Source: an uncultured Clostridiaceae bacterium (GTDB taxonomy: Bacteria > Bacillota > Clostridia > Lachnospirales > Lachnospiraceae). From it: a stretch of 6,198 nucleotides of DNA. Below are positions 1-5,923 of this stretch, piece by piece (the first letter of the stretch is position 1; each line of letters begins with the position of its first letter). A model generated the notes under the pieces. That model was not told the origin of the DNA and made no database searches. It saw nothing but the letters and a program-made list of their open reading frames with translations. The stretch lies in contig CATKZA010000118.1 in NCBI GenBank assembly GCA_949841235.1, positions 1 through 6,198 of the forward strand, in the 5' to 3' direction. The position numbers and the translations under genes are program-made.

Positions 1-671
1 AGGATATTACGGATATTTTGGCCGTGTACGTGAAAAAAGAGGGATATGAGCCTCTGATTGCCAAAGATGGATTGGAGGCGGAGCAGATGTTTGAGCAGTA
101 TGATCCCAAGGCAATCCTCTTGGATGTAATGATGCCGTTGAAAGATGGATACCAGGTGTGCAAGGATATCCGCAGGAAATCCAGCGTGCCGATCATCCTA
201 ATCACCGCCAGGGGGGAGGACTATGATAAAATCATGGGACTGGATATCGGGGCAGATGACTATATTGTCAAGCCTTTCAGCCCCAGCGAAGTGATGGCCA
301 GGCTTCGGGCGGTGCTGCGCCGTCTGGGAAATGTGGAACCGGGCAGGGAACAGGAAAATGTGCTGCGCATCAATAATATGGTAGTCAATCTGGAAGAATA
401 CTCTTTTCAGGTGGATGGGAAGCGGATTCCCCTGACGAAGAAAGAGATCGAGACGATGTGGACTTTGGCAGAGCATCCCAACAAGGTATTTACCAGGGAT
501 AACCTGCTGGACAGCTTGTGGGGGTATGACTATTATGGGGACAGCAGAACGGTGGATTCCCATATCAAGCGCCTTCGGGCGAAATTAGATACGGTGGAGC
601 ATCCGGCGTGGAGCATCAAGACGATTTGGGGCGTGGGATACAAGTTTGAGATTGAGCCGGAGGATATGTAG
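1..671 (+). CDS. OmpR/PhoB-family response regulator, 5' partial
   Basis: DNA-binding response regulator of a two-component system. The reading frame is open to the window edge: in-frame codons before the TTG at 18 read DITDI, the usual stretch just after the first receiver strand. That TTG is therefore not the start, and roughly a dozen N-terminal residues, including the acidic Mg-binding pair, lie outside. Counting from the TTG, the receiver domain spans about 1-100, with phospho-acceptor Asp36 in LLDVMMPLKDG, switch Thr63 in LITARG and Lys85 in VKPFSP. A winged-helix trans_reg_C domain follows (about 118-213), with the recognition-helix region SRTVDSHIKRLRAKLD and the closing wing TIWGVGYKF. 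The stop is followed after 3 nt by the sensor kinase gene, the normal arrangement for a cognate pair. Family assignment is firm. The regulon cannot be told from sequence, and the promoter lies upstream of the window. Confidence 0.95.
   Translation, partial: DITDILAVYVKKEGYEPLIAKDGLEAEQMFEQYDPKAILLDVMMPLKDGYQVCKDIRRKSSVPIILITARGEDYDKIMGLDIGADDYIVKPFSPSEVMARLRAVLRRLGNVEPGREQENVLRINNMVVNLEEYSFQVDGKRIPLTKKEIETMWTLAEHPNKVFTRDNLLDSLWGYDYYGDSRTVDSHIKRLRAKLDTVEHPAWSIKTIWGVGYKFEIEPEDM
659..663 (+). promoter_or_regulatory. Ribosome binding site of the sensor kinase gene
   Basis: GGAGG lies inside the last codons of the response regulator gene, 11 nt before the ATG at 675. This supports that ATG as the kinase start and suggests translational coupling of the two genes. 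Confidence 0.6.
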
Positions 672-674
672 CCT

Positions 675-1571
675 ATGGGGAAGAAGGGAAGAAAGAGGAG
701 ACGGAGAGTTGTGCGGTCTCTGTTTCGCTGGCTGCAAGGGAATGATGTGGTTGCGAAGCTTTATTTGTCCTTCGCTTTCATACTGGCACTGACCGGGGTC
801 CTCACCGGATTCATATTCATAGCCCTCTATGAAAAGAATTATGTGCGCTCGTATACCAAGCTGCTCACTAAGCAGGGGAAAATTATTTCAAAGAGGGTGT
901 CAAACTTTGCCTACAAGAAAAGCGAAGATAAGTTTCAGAAGTACAATGCCTACGTAGATGAACTGGAGCGGGCGGAAAATACGGATGTTTGGATCATATC
1001 GAAGAAGAAAGCGGAAAAGCCTTTGCCGGAAGAGTTTGCAAATGCGGATGCGGATGAGGGGAATATCTCCAAGGGCACGCAGAAACTTTTATCCCAGACC
1101 TTTAAAAACGGAATGATTCATTCCCATGCTGAGTATGACAGCACCTATGGCATGACGACCCTGAGCGTGGTTCTGCCGGTGGTAGATAAGGAGACCGGGG
1201 AGACTTGCGGTGCTGTGATGATGGTATCCATGATAGACAGGCAGACCATGGGGATACGGGAAGGGAAATACCTGATCGCTCTAAGCGTCGTGCTGGCTAT
1301 CGTGGTTTCCTATGTGGTTGCCATGCTCTTTGCCAGATATCTTTCCACGCCTCTTTCCAGAATCGGGAAAAACATTTCCAAACTTGCGGGGGGAGATTAC
1401 AGCAAGATTTCTGTAAAAAAGCCTCGTTCCCAGATTGGCATTCTGGAGAAGTCCTTGGATTATCTGGCGGGGCGGCTGCGGCATGCCGAAAGGAGCGGGA
1501 AGAGCTGGAGCAGGTGCGGCGGGATTTCTTTGCCAACGTATCCCATGAATTGCGCACCCCCATTACGGTAA
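675..1571 (+). CDS. N-terminal fragment of the split sensor kinase (sensor and HAMP)
   Basis: This is the open frame as it stands, 298 residues from ATG. It carries two transmembrane helices (about 29-52 and 199-220) flanking a roughly 145-residue extracytoplasmic region with no motif I can name, then HAMP. The last 26 residues (from RSGKSW onward) are out of frame and not kinase-like. If made, it would be a membrane sensor without a catalytic core. It belongs to the frameshifted gene entry. Confidence 0.7.
   Translation: MGKKGRKRRRRVVRSLFRWLQGNDVVAKLYLSFAFILALTGVLTGFIFIALYEKNYVRSYTKLLTKQGKIISKRVSNFAYKKSEDKFQKYNAYVDELERAENTDVWIISKKKAEKPLPEEFANADADEGNISKGTQKLLSQTFKNGMIHSHAEYDSTYGMTTLSVVLPVVDKETGETCGAVMMVSMIDRQTMGIREGKYLIALSVVLAIVVSYVVAMLFARYLSTPLSRIGKNISKLAGGDYSKISVKKPRSQIGILEKSLDYLAGRLRHAERSGKSWSRCGGISLPTYPMNCAPPLR
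1485..1500 (+). other. Site of the -1 frameshift in the sensor kinase
   Basis: Sequence gccgaaaggagcggga. In the first frame it reads A-E-R-S-G; the frame that matches kinases reads K-E-R-E from base 1490. A single A missing from an original AAAA run explains the break exactly. There is no X-XXY-YYZ slippery heptamer in the first frame, so programmed slippage has little sequence support, although the site itself is Shine-Dalgarno-like (AAAGGAG). Confidence 0.85.
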
Positions 1572-2209
1572 TCCGAGGCTATACGGAGACGCTGGCGGAT
1601 GGGGTGATAGAAGAGCCGGGACAAGTGCGGGAACTGCACCAGAAGATGTTGCAGGAGTGCCAGGGGATGGAGCGGCTGGTGGAGGATCTGTTTGTTCTCT
1701 CGAAGATGCAGAACCCGGATTTTCAGATTGAGAAGGAGCCGGTAAGCCTGACCCAGATATTTGGCGACGTGCTCCGCAGCGGGAAGATGCTGGCGCAGAA
1801 AAAGGAGATTTCTGTTGATTTCCAGGCACCCCGGGGGGAACCCTGCCTGATGCTGGGAGATTATGGCAGATTGCGCCAGATGTTTCTGGTGATTTTGGAC
1901 AATGCCATCAAATTCTCTCATCCCAAAGGTCAGGTGAACATCCGTCTGGAGAGAAGAGAGGGCAGACTGCTGGTTTCCATACAGGATTTCGGCGTGGGGA
2001 TATCAGAAGAGCAGATTCCATATATTTTTGAGAAGTTCTATACCTCCAAGATGCGGCAGAATGAGAAGGGGACGGGGCTGGGGTTGATGATTGCCAGGCA
2101 GATTGCCCTGCGCCATGGGGGGGATATCACGGTGGAGAGCGAGGAGGGCAAGGGCGCGACATTTTATTTCGATTTCGAGGAGTGTACCTCCACGGAGGGA
2201 TTTGAATAG
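1490..2209 (+). CDS. C-terminal fragment of the split sensor kinase (HisKA and HATPase_c)
   Basis: This is the kinase core in the -1 frame, starting where homology resumes. The frame is open further upstream, with an ATG at 1205, but residues translated before 1490 do not resemble a kinase and overlap the genuine first-frame sequence. No well-placed start was found. GTG at 1514 is in frame, but AAAGGAG at 1489-1495 is 18 nt away, too far for normal initiation, and the nearer GGAG at 1507-1510 is too close. Independent expression is therefore doubtful. It belongs to the frameshifted gene entry. Confidence 0.6.
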   Translation, partial: KEREELEQVRRDFFANVSHELRTPITVIRGYTETLADGVIEEPGQVRELHQKMLQECQGMERLVEDLFVLSKMQNPDFQIEKEPVSLTQIFGDVLRSGKMLAQKKEISVDFQAPRGEPCLMLGDYGRLRQMFLVILDNAIKFSHPKGQVNIRLERREGRLLVSIQDFGVGISEEQIPYIFEKFYTSKMRQNEKGTGLGLMIARQIALRHGGDITVESEEGKGATFYFDFEECTSTEGFE

Positions 2210-2247
2210 TATAGTAAGGATTTGTGACGAATTACAGTCGTTTATCC

Positions 2248-2444
2248 GTTACTATTCACGGCTGTTCTAAACAACATGCGTAAAACCTGCCAGCAAGCTG
2301 TCAGTGAGCTGCAAAATCAGCAGCTTTTGTTTTACTTAATGTGTTTAGAACAGCCTCCACAGCTGATTTCTGGAAAAGTGCTAGAATCTTATGTGCAAGC
2401 ACAACGATTCTAGTATTTTTCCAGAAATCGCCGTGAATAGTAAC
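2248..2444. repeat. 197-bp nested inverted-repeat element (MITE-like)
   Basis: The ends are perfect 15-bp inverted repeats: gttactattcacggc at 2248-2262 and gccgtgaatagtaac at 2430-2444. Inside are two further palindromes. Hairpin A pairs 2261-2272 with 2343-2354 (12 perfect bp), then 2280-2286 with 2329-2335. Hairpin B pairs 2365-2388 with 2406-2429 over 24 positions, 22 Watson-Crick plus two G-U, capped by a further small stem at 2392-2395/2400-2403. The whole unit can fold as a three-way-junction cruciform or RNA on either strand. There is no transposase and no convincing ORF inside. The architecture fits a small non-autonomous mobile or dispersed repeat; a purely regulatory structure is the alternative. 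The direct observation is the pairing; mobility is inferred. Confidence 0.75.
2306..2333 (+). terminator. Possible intrinsic terminator after the two-component operon
   Basis: A six-base-pair stem, AGCTGC (2307-2312) with GCAGCT (2320-2325), closes a 7-nt loop and is followed by TTTTGTTTT-like sequence. It sits at the tip of hairpin A within the inverted-repeat element, about 100 nt after the kinase stop. The stem is short, so terminator strength is uncertain. Confidence 0.4.
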
Positions 2445-2483
2445 TCGTATCCAGAAATAAGCAAATTTTTTTGTATTTTATAG

Positions 2484-2512
2484 TTGTATTTTTTGACGAA
2501 AATGTATATACT
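2484..2512 (+). promoter_or_regulatory. Predicted promoter of the 6S RNA gene
   Basis: TTGTAT (2484-2489) and TATACT (2507-2512) are separated by 17 bp in an AT-rich stretch, a plausible sigma-A promoter. Transcription would start near 2519-2521, just where the outermost pairing of the 6S RNA begins. The better -35 match TTGACG at 2493 has no -10 at a suitable distance. Confidence 0.5.
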
Positions 2513-2520
2513 TTAATTAC

Positions 2521-2727
2521 AGGTTTTACAGGATAGTAGGAAATACACCTGGGGTGTTCGATAACTCCTGACATTTTGAACCTACACTTTTTGATTGGGA
2601 TTCCTACATTTTTGCACGGATGCCAGGCCGCCATGCAGCGGAAGGCAGAAGTGCGGATGCGGTTGCCCACCTAGCGTTTGGCTAGGACTCAAAATTCAGG
2701 AACCGGCATTTTGGGTGCTACGTAAAT
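2521..2727 (+). ncRNA. ssrS: 6S RNA (RNA polymerase-binding regulator)
   Basis: 6S RNA binds the housekeeping RNA polymerase holoenzyme by imitating an open promoter and lowers transcription in stationary phase. The sequence has the family's CTGGGGTGTTCG near the 5' side and GGCATTTT near the 3' side, which form the closing stem: 2546-2556 pairs with 2707-2717 over 11 positions, five of them G-U. An outer extension pairs TTTAC and GTAG (2525-2529, 2536-2539) with CTACGTAAA (2718-2726). Above an internal loop, 2566-2579 pairs with 2689-2701 (13 bp, one bulged C). A large central bubble follows, with a small hairpin on its 3' side (CCTAGC 2670-2675, GCTAGG 2681-2686). The apical arm is GCAC/GTGC, TGCC/GGCA and CCGC/GCGG (2614-2654). 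This is the rod-bubble-rod design of 6S RNA at the usual size of about 200 nt. The assignment comes from motif and fold recalled from the family, not a model search; the exact ends are inferred. Confidence 0.82.
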
Positions 2728-2732
2728 TATGA

Positions 2733-2767
2733 AGCTGTCAGCGGTGCATACTGCTGGCAGTTCTTTT
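2733..2767 (+). terminator. Intrinsic terminator downstream of the 6S RNA
   Basis: CTGTCAGC (2735-2742) pairs with GCTGGCAG (2753-2760), seven Watson-Crick pairs plus one G-U around a 10-nt loop, followed by TTCTTTT. It lies a few bases after the end of the 6S closing stem and before the next promoter, so it most likely ends the 6S transcript. Confidence 0.65.
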
Positions 2768-2769
2768 AG

Positions 2770-2798
2770 TTGCCCCTATTGTTGTTTTATGGTAAAAT
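2770..2798 (+). promoter_or_regulatory. Extended -10 promoter for the hybrid kinase operon
   Basis: TTGCCC (2770-2775), a 17-bp spacer, and TAAAAT (2793-2798) preceded by TGG (2790-2792), the extended -10 element. The predicted start is near 2805, leaving a leader of about 45 nt before the hybrid kinase GTG. No riboswitch-like fold is visible in the leader. Confidence 0.6.
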
Positions 2799-2833
2799 GA
2801 TTAAGATAGCGAAGGTTTTGGTAACGATAATAT

Positions 2834-2839
2834 AGGGAG
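2834..2839 (+). promoter_or_regulatory. Ribosome binding site deciding the GTG start of the hybrid kinase
   Basis: AGGGAG lies 9 nt before GTG 2849. The ATG at 2841 is closer but in another frame that does not continue, so the GTG is the start. Confidence 0.6.
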
Positions 2840-2848
2840 AATGGCACT

Positions 2849-4873
2849 GTGGAGGCAATTAAGAAAATTGAGATAGAAGAGATTGTCAAGGGCATTCCCG
2901 GCGGTTTCTTCATTTATTATGCGCATGGGGCGGAAGAGATTATCTATGCCAATCAGGAAGTTATCTACCTGTATGGTTGCGAGACGAAGGAAGAGTTCTT
3001 GGAATATACGCATGGCTCCTTTAAGGGAATGGTTCACCCGGAGGATCTGGAGCGGGTGGAGAAGAGCATAGCGGATCAGATTGCCGGCAACCCGAGGAAT
3101 TTTGACTATGTGGAATATCGGGCTTTGTCCAAGGACGGTGAAGTCAAATGGATAGAAGACTTCGGCCATTTCGTGATAAGTGATATTTATGGAGATGTTT
3201 TCTATGTATTTATTACGGATGTCACGGAGAAGATGGAGCGGAATATCAAGCAGAAGAAAAGGCTGATGGATCTTGCGGTTGACCAGGAACTTTTGCGGAA
3301 ATCCCTGGAAAGCACAGTGTATTCTTTTGTGAAAGTATATATGATCAATCTCAGAGATGGATATTCCAGGGAGATTTATCCTGATATTAACAATGAAGAA
3401 AATAAAAGATACATAGATACGATAGACTCTTATATTACTCCTGAGAATGTGATGGAGGAGGACGGGAAGAGACTTCGCAACCTGCTTCAGCCAGATCATT
3501 TGCGGCAGACCTTGGTGGAGAGGGATAGCGTGGAGTACCGGTATCGCCGGATGCGGTCGGATTCTACGGTGGAATGGTGCGTCATGGTATTTACTGTCAG
3601 TGACAGGGACAAGGGAGTTCCCGTTACAGTGACTCTGGGCATCCGGAGCATTGAGAAATTGGTGCAGAAGGAGAACCAGCAGAGGCTTCTTCTGGAGAGT
3701 GCCTTTATGCGTGCCAGACAGGCCAGCGAGGCCAAGACCATATTTTTGGCAAACATGTCCCATGATATCAGAACGCCGATGAATGCAGTGGTTGGCTTTG
3801 CGGAACTGGGGCTGCGCCATGGGAATAGCCCGGAAAAGATGAGGGAATGCCTTCGGAAGATTCAGGATTCCTCCCAGATACTTCTGCGCCTGATTGATGA
3901 CATTCTGGATATGAGCCGCATTGAGGCGGACAGGCTGCAGATTGAGGTGGAGAGTTATGATCTGCTGGAAATGATGCCCCAGGTATACCAGATGGTGGAG
4001 AAGGACATTCACGATAAGAAATTGAATTTCGGCTATGATTTTTCCGGCTTAAAGGATAGGATGGTATTATGCGATCCGACACGGGTGAAGCAGGTGCTAT
4101 ATACTCTGGTTAGCAATGCGGTGAAATTCACGCCTAGCGGTGGAAAGATTGATGTGAAAATCCGGCAGTATGAATCTCTCAGCTATGGCATAGAAAATTA
4201 TGAATTTGTCATTCGGGATACAGGGGTTGGGATTGCGCCGGAATTTCTTGCCAAAATATTCCTTCCCTTTGAGCGGGAAAAGAATACCACTGTGTCAGGA
4301 AGTATTGGCATGGGCCTGGGCCTTCCCATTACCAAGAATATCGTGGACTTGATGAATGGAAGCATCGAGACGGAAAGCGAAGTGGGAATGGGGAGTACCT
4401 TTACTGTCCGCCTTCCCTTTCAGGTTGTGCGGGAGATGGAAGAGAAGGATGCGCATGCTCGGGAAGAGAGGCGTTCTTTTTCCGAATTGGCGGGGAAGCA
4501 GGTGCTTCTGGTGGAAGACAACGAGCTGAATCGTGAAATCGCAAGGGAACTTCTGGAGGAGTATCATCTGCTGGTAGACGAGGCAGAGGATGGGGATATT
4601 GCTTTGGAGATGTTGCAGAAGGGGGAGAAGGAATACGATGTGATTCTGATGGATATTCAGATGCCCAGAATGAATGGGTATCAGGCTACGAAAGCCATCA
4701 GGGGGCTTTCGGATGGCAGGTATTCTAAGGTCCCGATCATTGCCCTGTCTGCCAATGCCTTTGAGGAAGACAAGCGCATGGCGATTTCCAGCGGCATGAA
4801 CCAGCATCTTTCAAAGCCCATGGATATTGAGAAAGTGCTTTGCACCATGATGCAGTTGCTAGATGAAGAATAG
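2849..4873 (+). CDS. Soluble PAS-domain hybrid sensor histidine kinase with C-terminal receiver
   Basis: A 674-residue phosphorelay kinase with no membrane segment, so it probably senses a cytoplasmic signal. An N-terminal PAS domain (about 8-128, with HPEDLERV and the FITDVTEK exit) is followed by a second sensor-like region (about 145-268) that looks like a diverged PAS fold, then a coiled linker. The HisKA domain has His305 in ANMSHDIRTPMN. HATPase_c carries the N box with Asn423 (VSNAVKF), the G1 box from Asp457 (DTGVGIA), an F-box-like FLPFER and the G2 box GMGLGLP (487-493). The receiver domain (about 549-672) has acidic pocket Glu556/Asp557, phospho-acceptor Asp602 (LMDIQMPRMNG) and Lys656 (SKPMD). 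All catalytic residues are present. The receiver has no attached DNA-binding or enzymatic output, so a separate histidine phosphotransfer protein and regulator are expected elsewhere. The aldolase gene follows after 29 bp. Ligand and output are unknown. Confidence 0.95.
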   Translation: MEAIKKIEIEEIVKGIPGGFFIYYAHGAEEIIYANQEVIYLYGCETKEEFLEYTHGSFKGMVHPEDLERVEKSIADQIAGNPRNFDYVEYRALSKDGEVKWIEDFGHFVISDIYGDVFYVFITDVTEKMERNIKQKKRLMDLAVDQELLRKSLESTVYSFVKVYMINLRDGYSREIYPDINNEENKRYIDTIDSYITPENVMEEDGKRLRNLLQPDHLRQTLVERDSVEYRYRRMRSDSTVEWCVMVFTVSDRDKGVPVTVTLGIRSIEKLVQKENQQRLLLESAFMRARQASEAKTIFLANMSHDIRTPMNAVVGFAELGLRHGNSPEKMRECLRKIQDSSQILLRLIDDILDMSRIEADRLQIEVESYDLLEMMPQVYQMVEKDIHDKKLNFGYDFSGLKDRMVLCDPTRVKQVLYTLVSNAVKFTPSGGKIDVKIRQYESLSYGIENYEFVIRDTGVGIAPEFLAKIFLPFEREKNTTVSGSIGMGLGLPITKNIVDLMNGSIETESEVGMGSTFTVRLPFQVVREMEEKDAHAREERRSFSELAGKQVLLVEDNELNREIARELLEEYHLLVDEAEDGDIALEMLQKGEKEYDVILMDIQMPRMNGYQATKAIRGLSDGRYSKVPIIALSANAFEEDKRMAISSGMNQHLSKPMDIEKVLCTMMQLLDEE

Positions 4874-4887
4874 AGCGGTTTTATAAA

Positions 4888-4894
4888 AAGGAGG
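4888..4894 (+). promoter_or_regulatory. Strong ribosome binding site of the aldolase gene
   Basis: AAGGAGG with an 8-nt spacer to the GTG at 4903, a near-perfect Shine-Dalgarno that fixes this start. No promoter or terminator fits in the 29-bp gap after the hybrid kinase, so the two genes are probably co-transcribed. Confidence 0.7.
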
Positions 4895-4902
4895 AAGAGA
4901 AA

Positions 4903-5877
4903 GTGGCACAAAAGGGAGATTTATTATCATTTCGTCCAGATATCAAGGTGTTGGATGCAACAATTCGCGATGGAGGTCTGGTGAATGATTTTTATTTTAA
5001 AGATGAACTGATCAGGGCGTTATATAAGGCAAATGTAAAGGCCGGCGTTGATTACATGGAATTTGGCTATCGCGCGGACAAGGAGATGTTTGATGAAGAG
5101 AAATTCGGGAAGTGGAAGTTTGCCACGGATGACCAGATTCGTGAAATCGTGGGAGAGAACGACACGGATCTGAAGATTTCCATCATGGCTGACGTGGGGA
5201 GATGCAATTATAAAGAGGATATCCATGAGCGCAGTGAAAGCCCGGTTGATCTGGTGAGGGTGGCAACATATGTGAATACCATGCCCGTGGCCATTGACAT
5301 GATTGAGGATGCCCATCGGAAGGGATATGAGACTACTTGCAATATTATGGCTCTGTCAAATGCTAAGGAGTCTGATCTTGACATGGCGCTGGAGATGCTG
5401 GGCAAGAGTCCGGTGGATGGGATTTATATCGTGGATAGCTTTGGCTCCCTGTTTCCGGAACAGATTCGCAGGATTTCGGAACAGTATATGGAAGTGGGGG
5501 AAAAGTATGGGAAATACATTGGCATGCACGCCCACAATAACCAGCAGCTGGCATTTGCCAATACCATAGAGTCATGCAGCCAGGGCGTGTCCTATCTGGA
5601 TGCCACCATGGGCGGCATGGGCCGGGGAGCGGGAAACTGCTCTATGGAGTTGCTGCTGGGCTTTTTGAAGAATCCCAAATATAAACTGTTCCCGGTGATT
5701 CAGTTTGTGGAGAAGTATATCGAGCCGTTGAAGGCGGAGGGCATTGATTGGGGATTTGCCATTCCTTATCTCCTGACAGGGCATTTGAACCAGCATCCCC
5801 GGGCTGCTATCGCCGCCATGAAGGAAGGCAGGAAGGATTATTCTGAATTTTATAAAGAAATTATTGATAAAGATTGA
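4903..5877 (+). CDS. HMGL-like (DRE-TIM metallolyase) aldolase-type protein, substrate unknown
   Basis: A 324-residue TIM-barrel enzyme of the family that includes 4-hydroxy-2-oxovalerate aldolase, HMG-CoA lyase and the isopropylmalate/homocitrate synthases. Signatures are LDATIRDGG (15-25, with catalytic Arg22 and metal-binding Asp23), VDSFGSL (177-183), the metal-binding pair His209 and His211 in GMHAHNN, and DATMGGMGRGAGN (233-245). These last motifs resemble the 4-hydroxy-2-oxovalerate aldolase branch most. From memory of the Pseudomonas enzyme DmpG, its catalytic His21 lies three residues after the RD pair; here that position is Leu26. No acetaldehyde dehydrogenase partner is in view, so the classic meta-cleavage role is unlikely. 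Divalent-metal-dependent cleavage or condensation of a 2-oxo acid is the safest prediction. It sits 29 bp behind the hybrid kinase with a strong ribosome site and ends with tandem in-frame TGA TGA. Family call is firm; reaction is not. Confidence 0.88.
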   Translation: MAQKGDLLSFRPDIKVLDATIRDGGLVNDFYFKDELIRALYKANVKAGVDYMEFGYRADKEMFDEEKFGKWKFATDDQIREIVGENDTDLKISIMADVGRCNYKEDIHERSESPVDLVRVATYVNTMPVAIDMIEDAHRKGYETTCNIMALSNAKESDLDMALEMLGKSPVDGIYIVDSFGSLFPEQIRRISEQYMEVGEKYGKYIGMHAHNNQQLAFANTIESCSQGVSYLDATMGGMGRGAGNCSMELLLGFLKNPKYKLFPVIQFVEKYIEPLKAEGIDWGFAIPYLLTGHLNQHPRAAIAAMKEGRKDYSEFYKEIIDKD

Positions 5878-5923
5878 TGAAGGCATGGGTATGTCGGCCG
5901 ATAGAGTGGAAATAGGATAGGGA

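Larger units (their letters stand above)
675..2209 (+). pseudogene. Membrane sensor histidine kinase, frameshifted
   Basis: Partner kinase of the upstream response regulator, broken into two frames. Frame 1 gives a basic N-terminus, a first membrane helix (about 29-52), an extracytoplasmic sensor region (about 53-198), a second helix (about 199-220) and a HAMP linker (about 220-272) ending LAGRLRHAE. The frame then runs off to a stop at 1569-1571. The -1 frame, entered at 1490, continues without gap as KEREELEQVRRDFFANVSHELRTP and ends at 2209. This part holds the phospho-accepting His (codon 1544-1546, residue 291 after correction), the N box LDNAIKFSHP, the G1 box DFGVGIS, an F box (IFEKFYTS) and the G2 box GTGLGL. 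Adding one A to the AAA at 1489-1491 gives gaa-aag and a complete 511-residue kinase, a usual length for this class. All catalytic motifs are otherwise intact, so the lesion is recent, a sequence error, or (less likely) bypassed in translation. The signal sensed is unknown. Confidence 0.88.

Noticed and set aside
18..20. TTG as the start of the response regulator
   Set aside because: The frame is open upstream to the window edge and the codons there encode DITDI, expected receiver-domain sequence; the true start is outside.
1205..1489. N-terminal extension of the kinase-core frame from ATG 1205
   Set aside because: The translated residues do not resemble a kinase and overlap the genuine membrane and HAMP sequence in the first frame.
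1485..1495. Programmed -1 ribosomal frameshifting
   Set aside because: There is no X-XXY-YYZ slippery heptamer in the incoming frame and no evident stimulatory hairpin just downstream; a missing A is simpler.
2248..2444. CRISPR array or attachment site
   Set aside because: There are no regularly spaced direct repeats, and no integrase or cas gene is nearby; the repeats are inverted and nested.
2493..2498. TTGACG as the -35 box of the 6S gene
   Set aside because: The possible -10 boxes are only 8-15 bp away; the TTGTAT/TATACT pair with 17-bp spacing fits better.
2410..2670. 86-codon open frame on the minus strand in the intergenic region
   Set aside because: It runs across the inverted-repeat element and the 6S RNA, has no ribosome site of note, and resembles no protein.
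2801..4012. 403-codon open frame on the minus strand
   Set aside because: It is antisense to the hybrid kinase, has low-complexity His/Leu/Ile-rich composition typical of a shadow frame, and shows no family motif.
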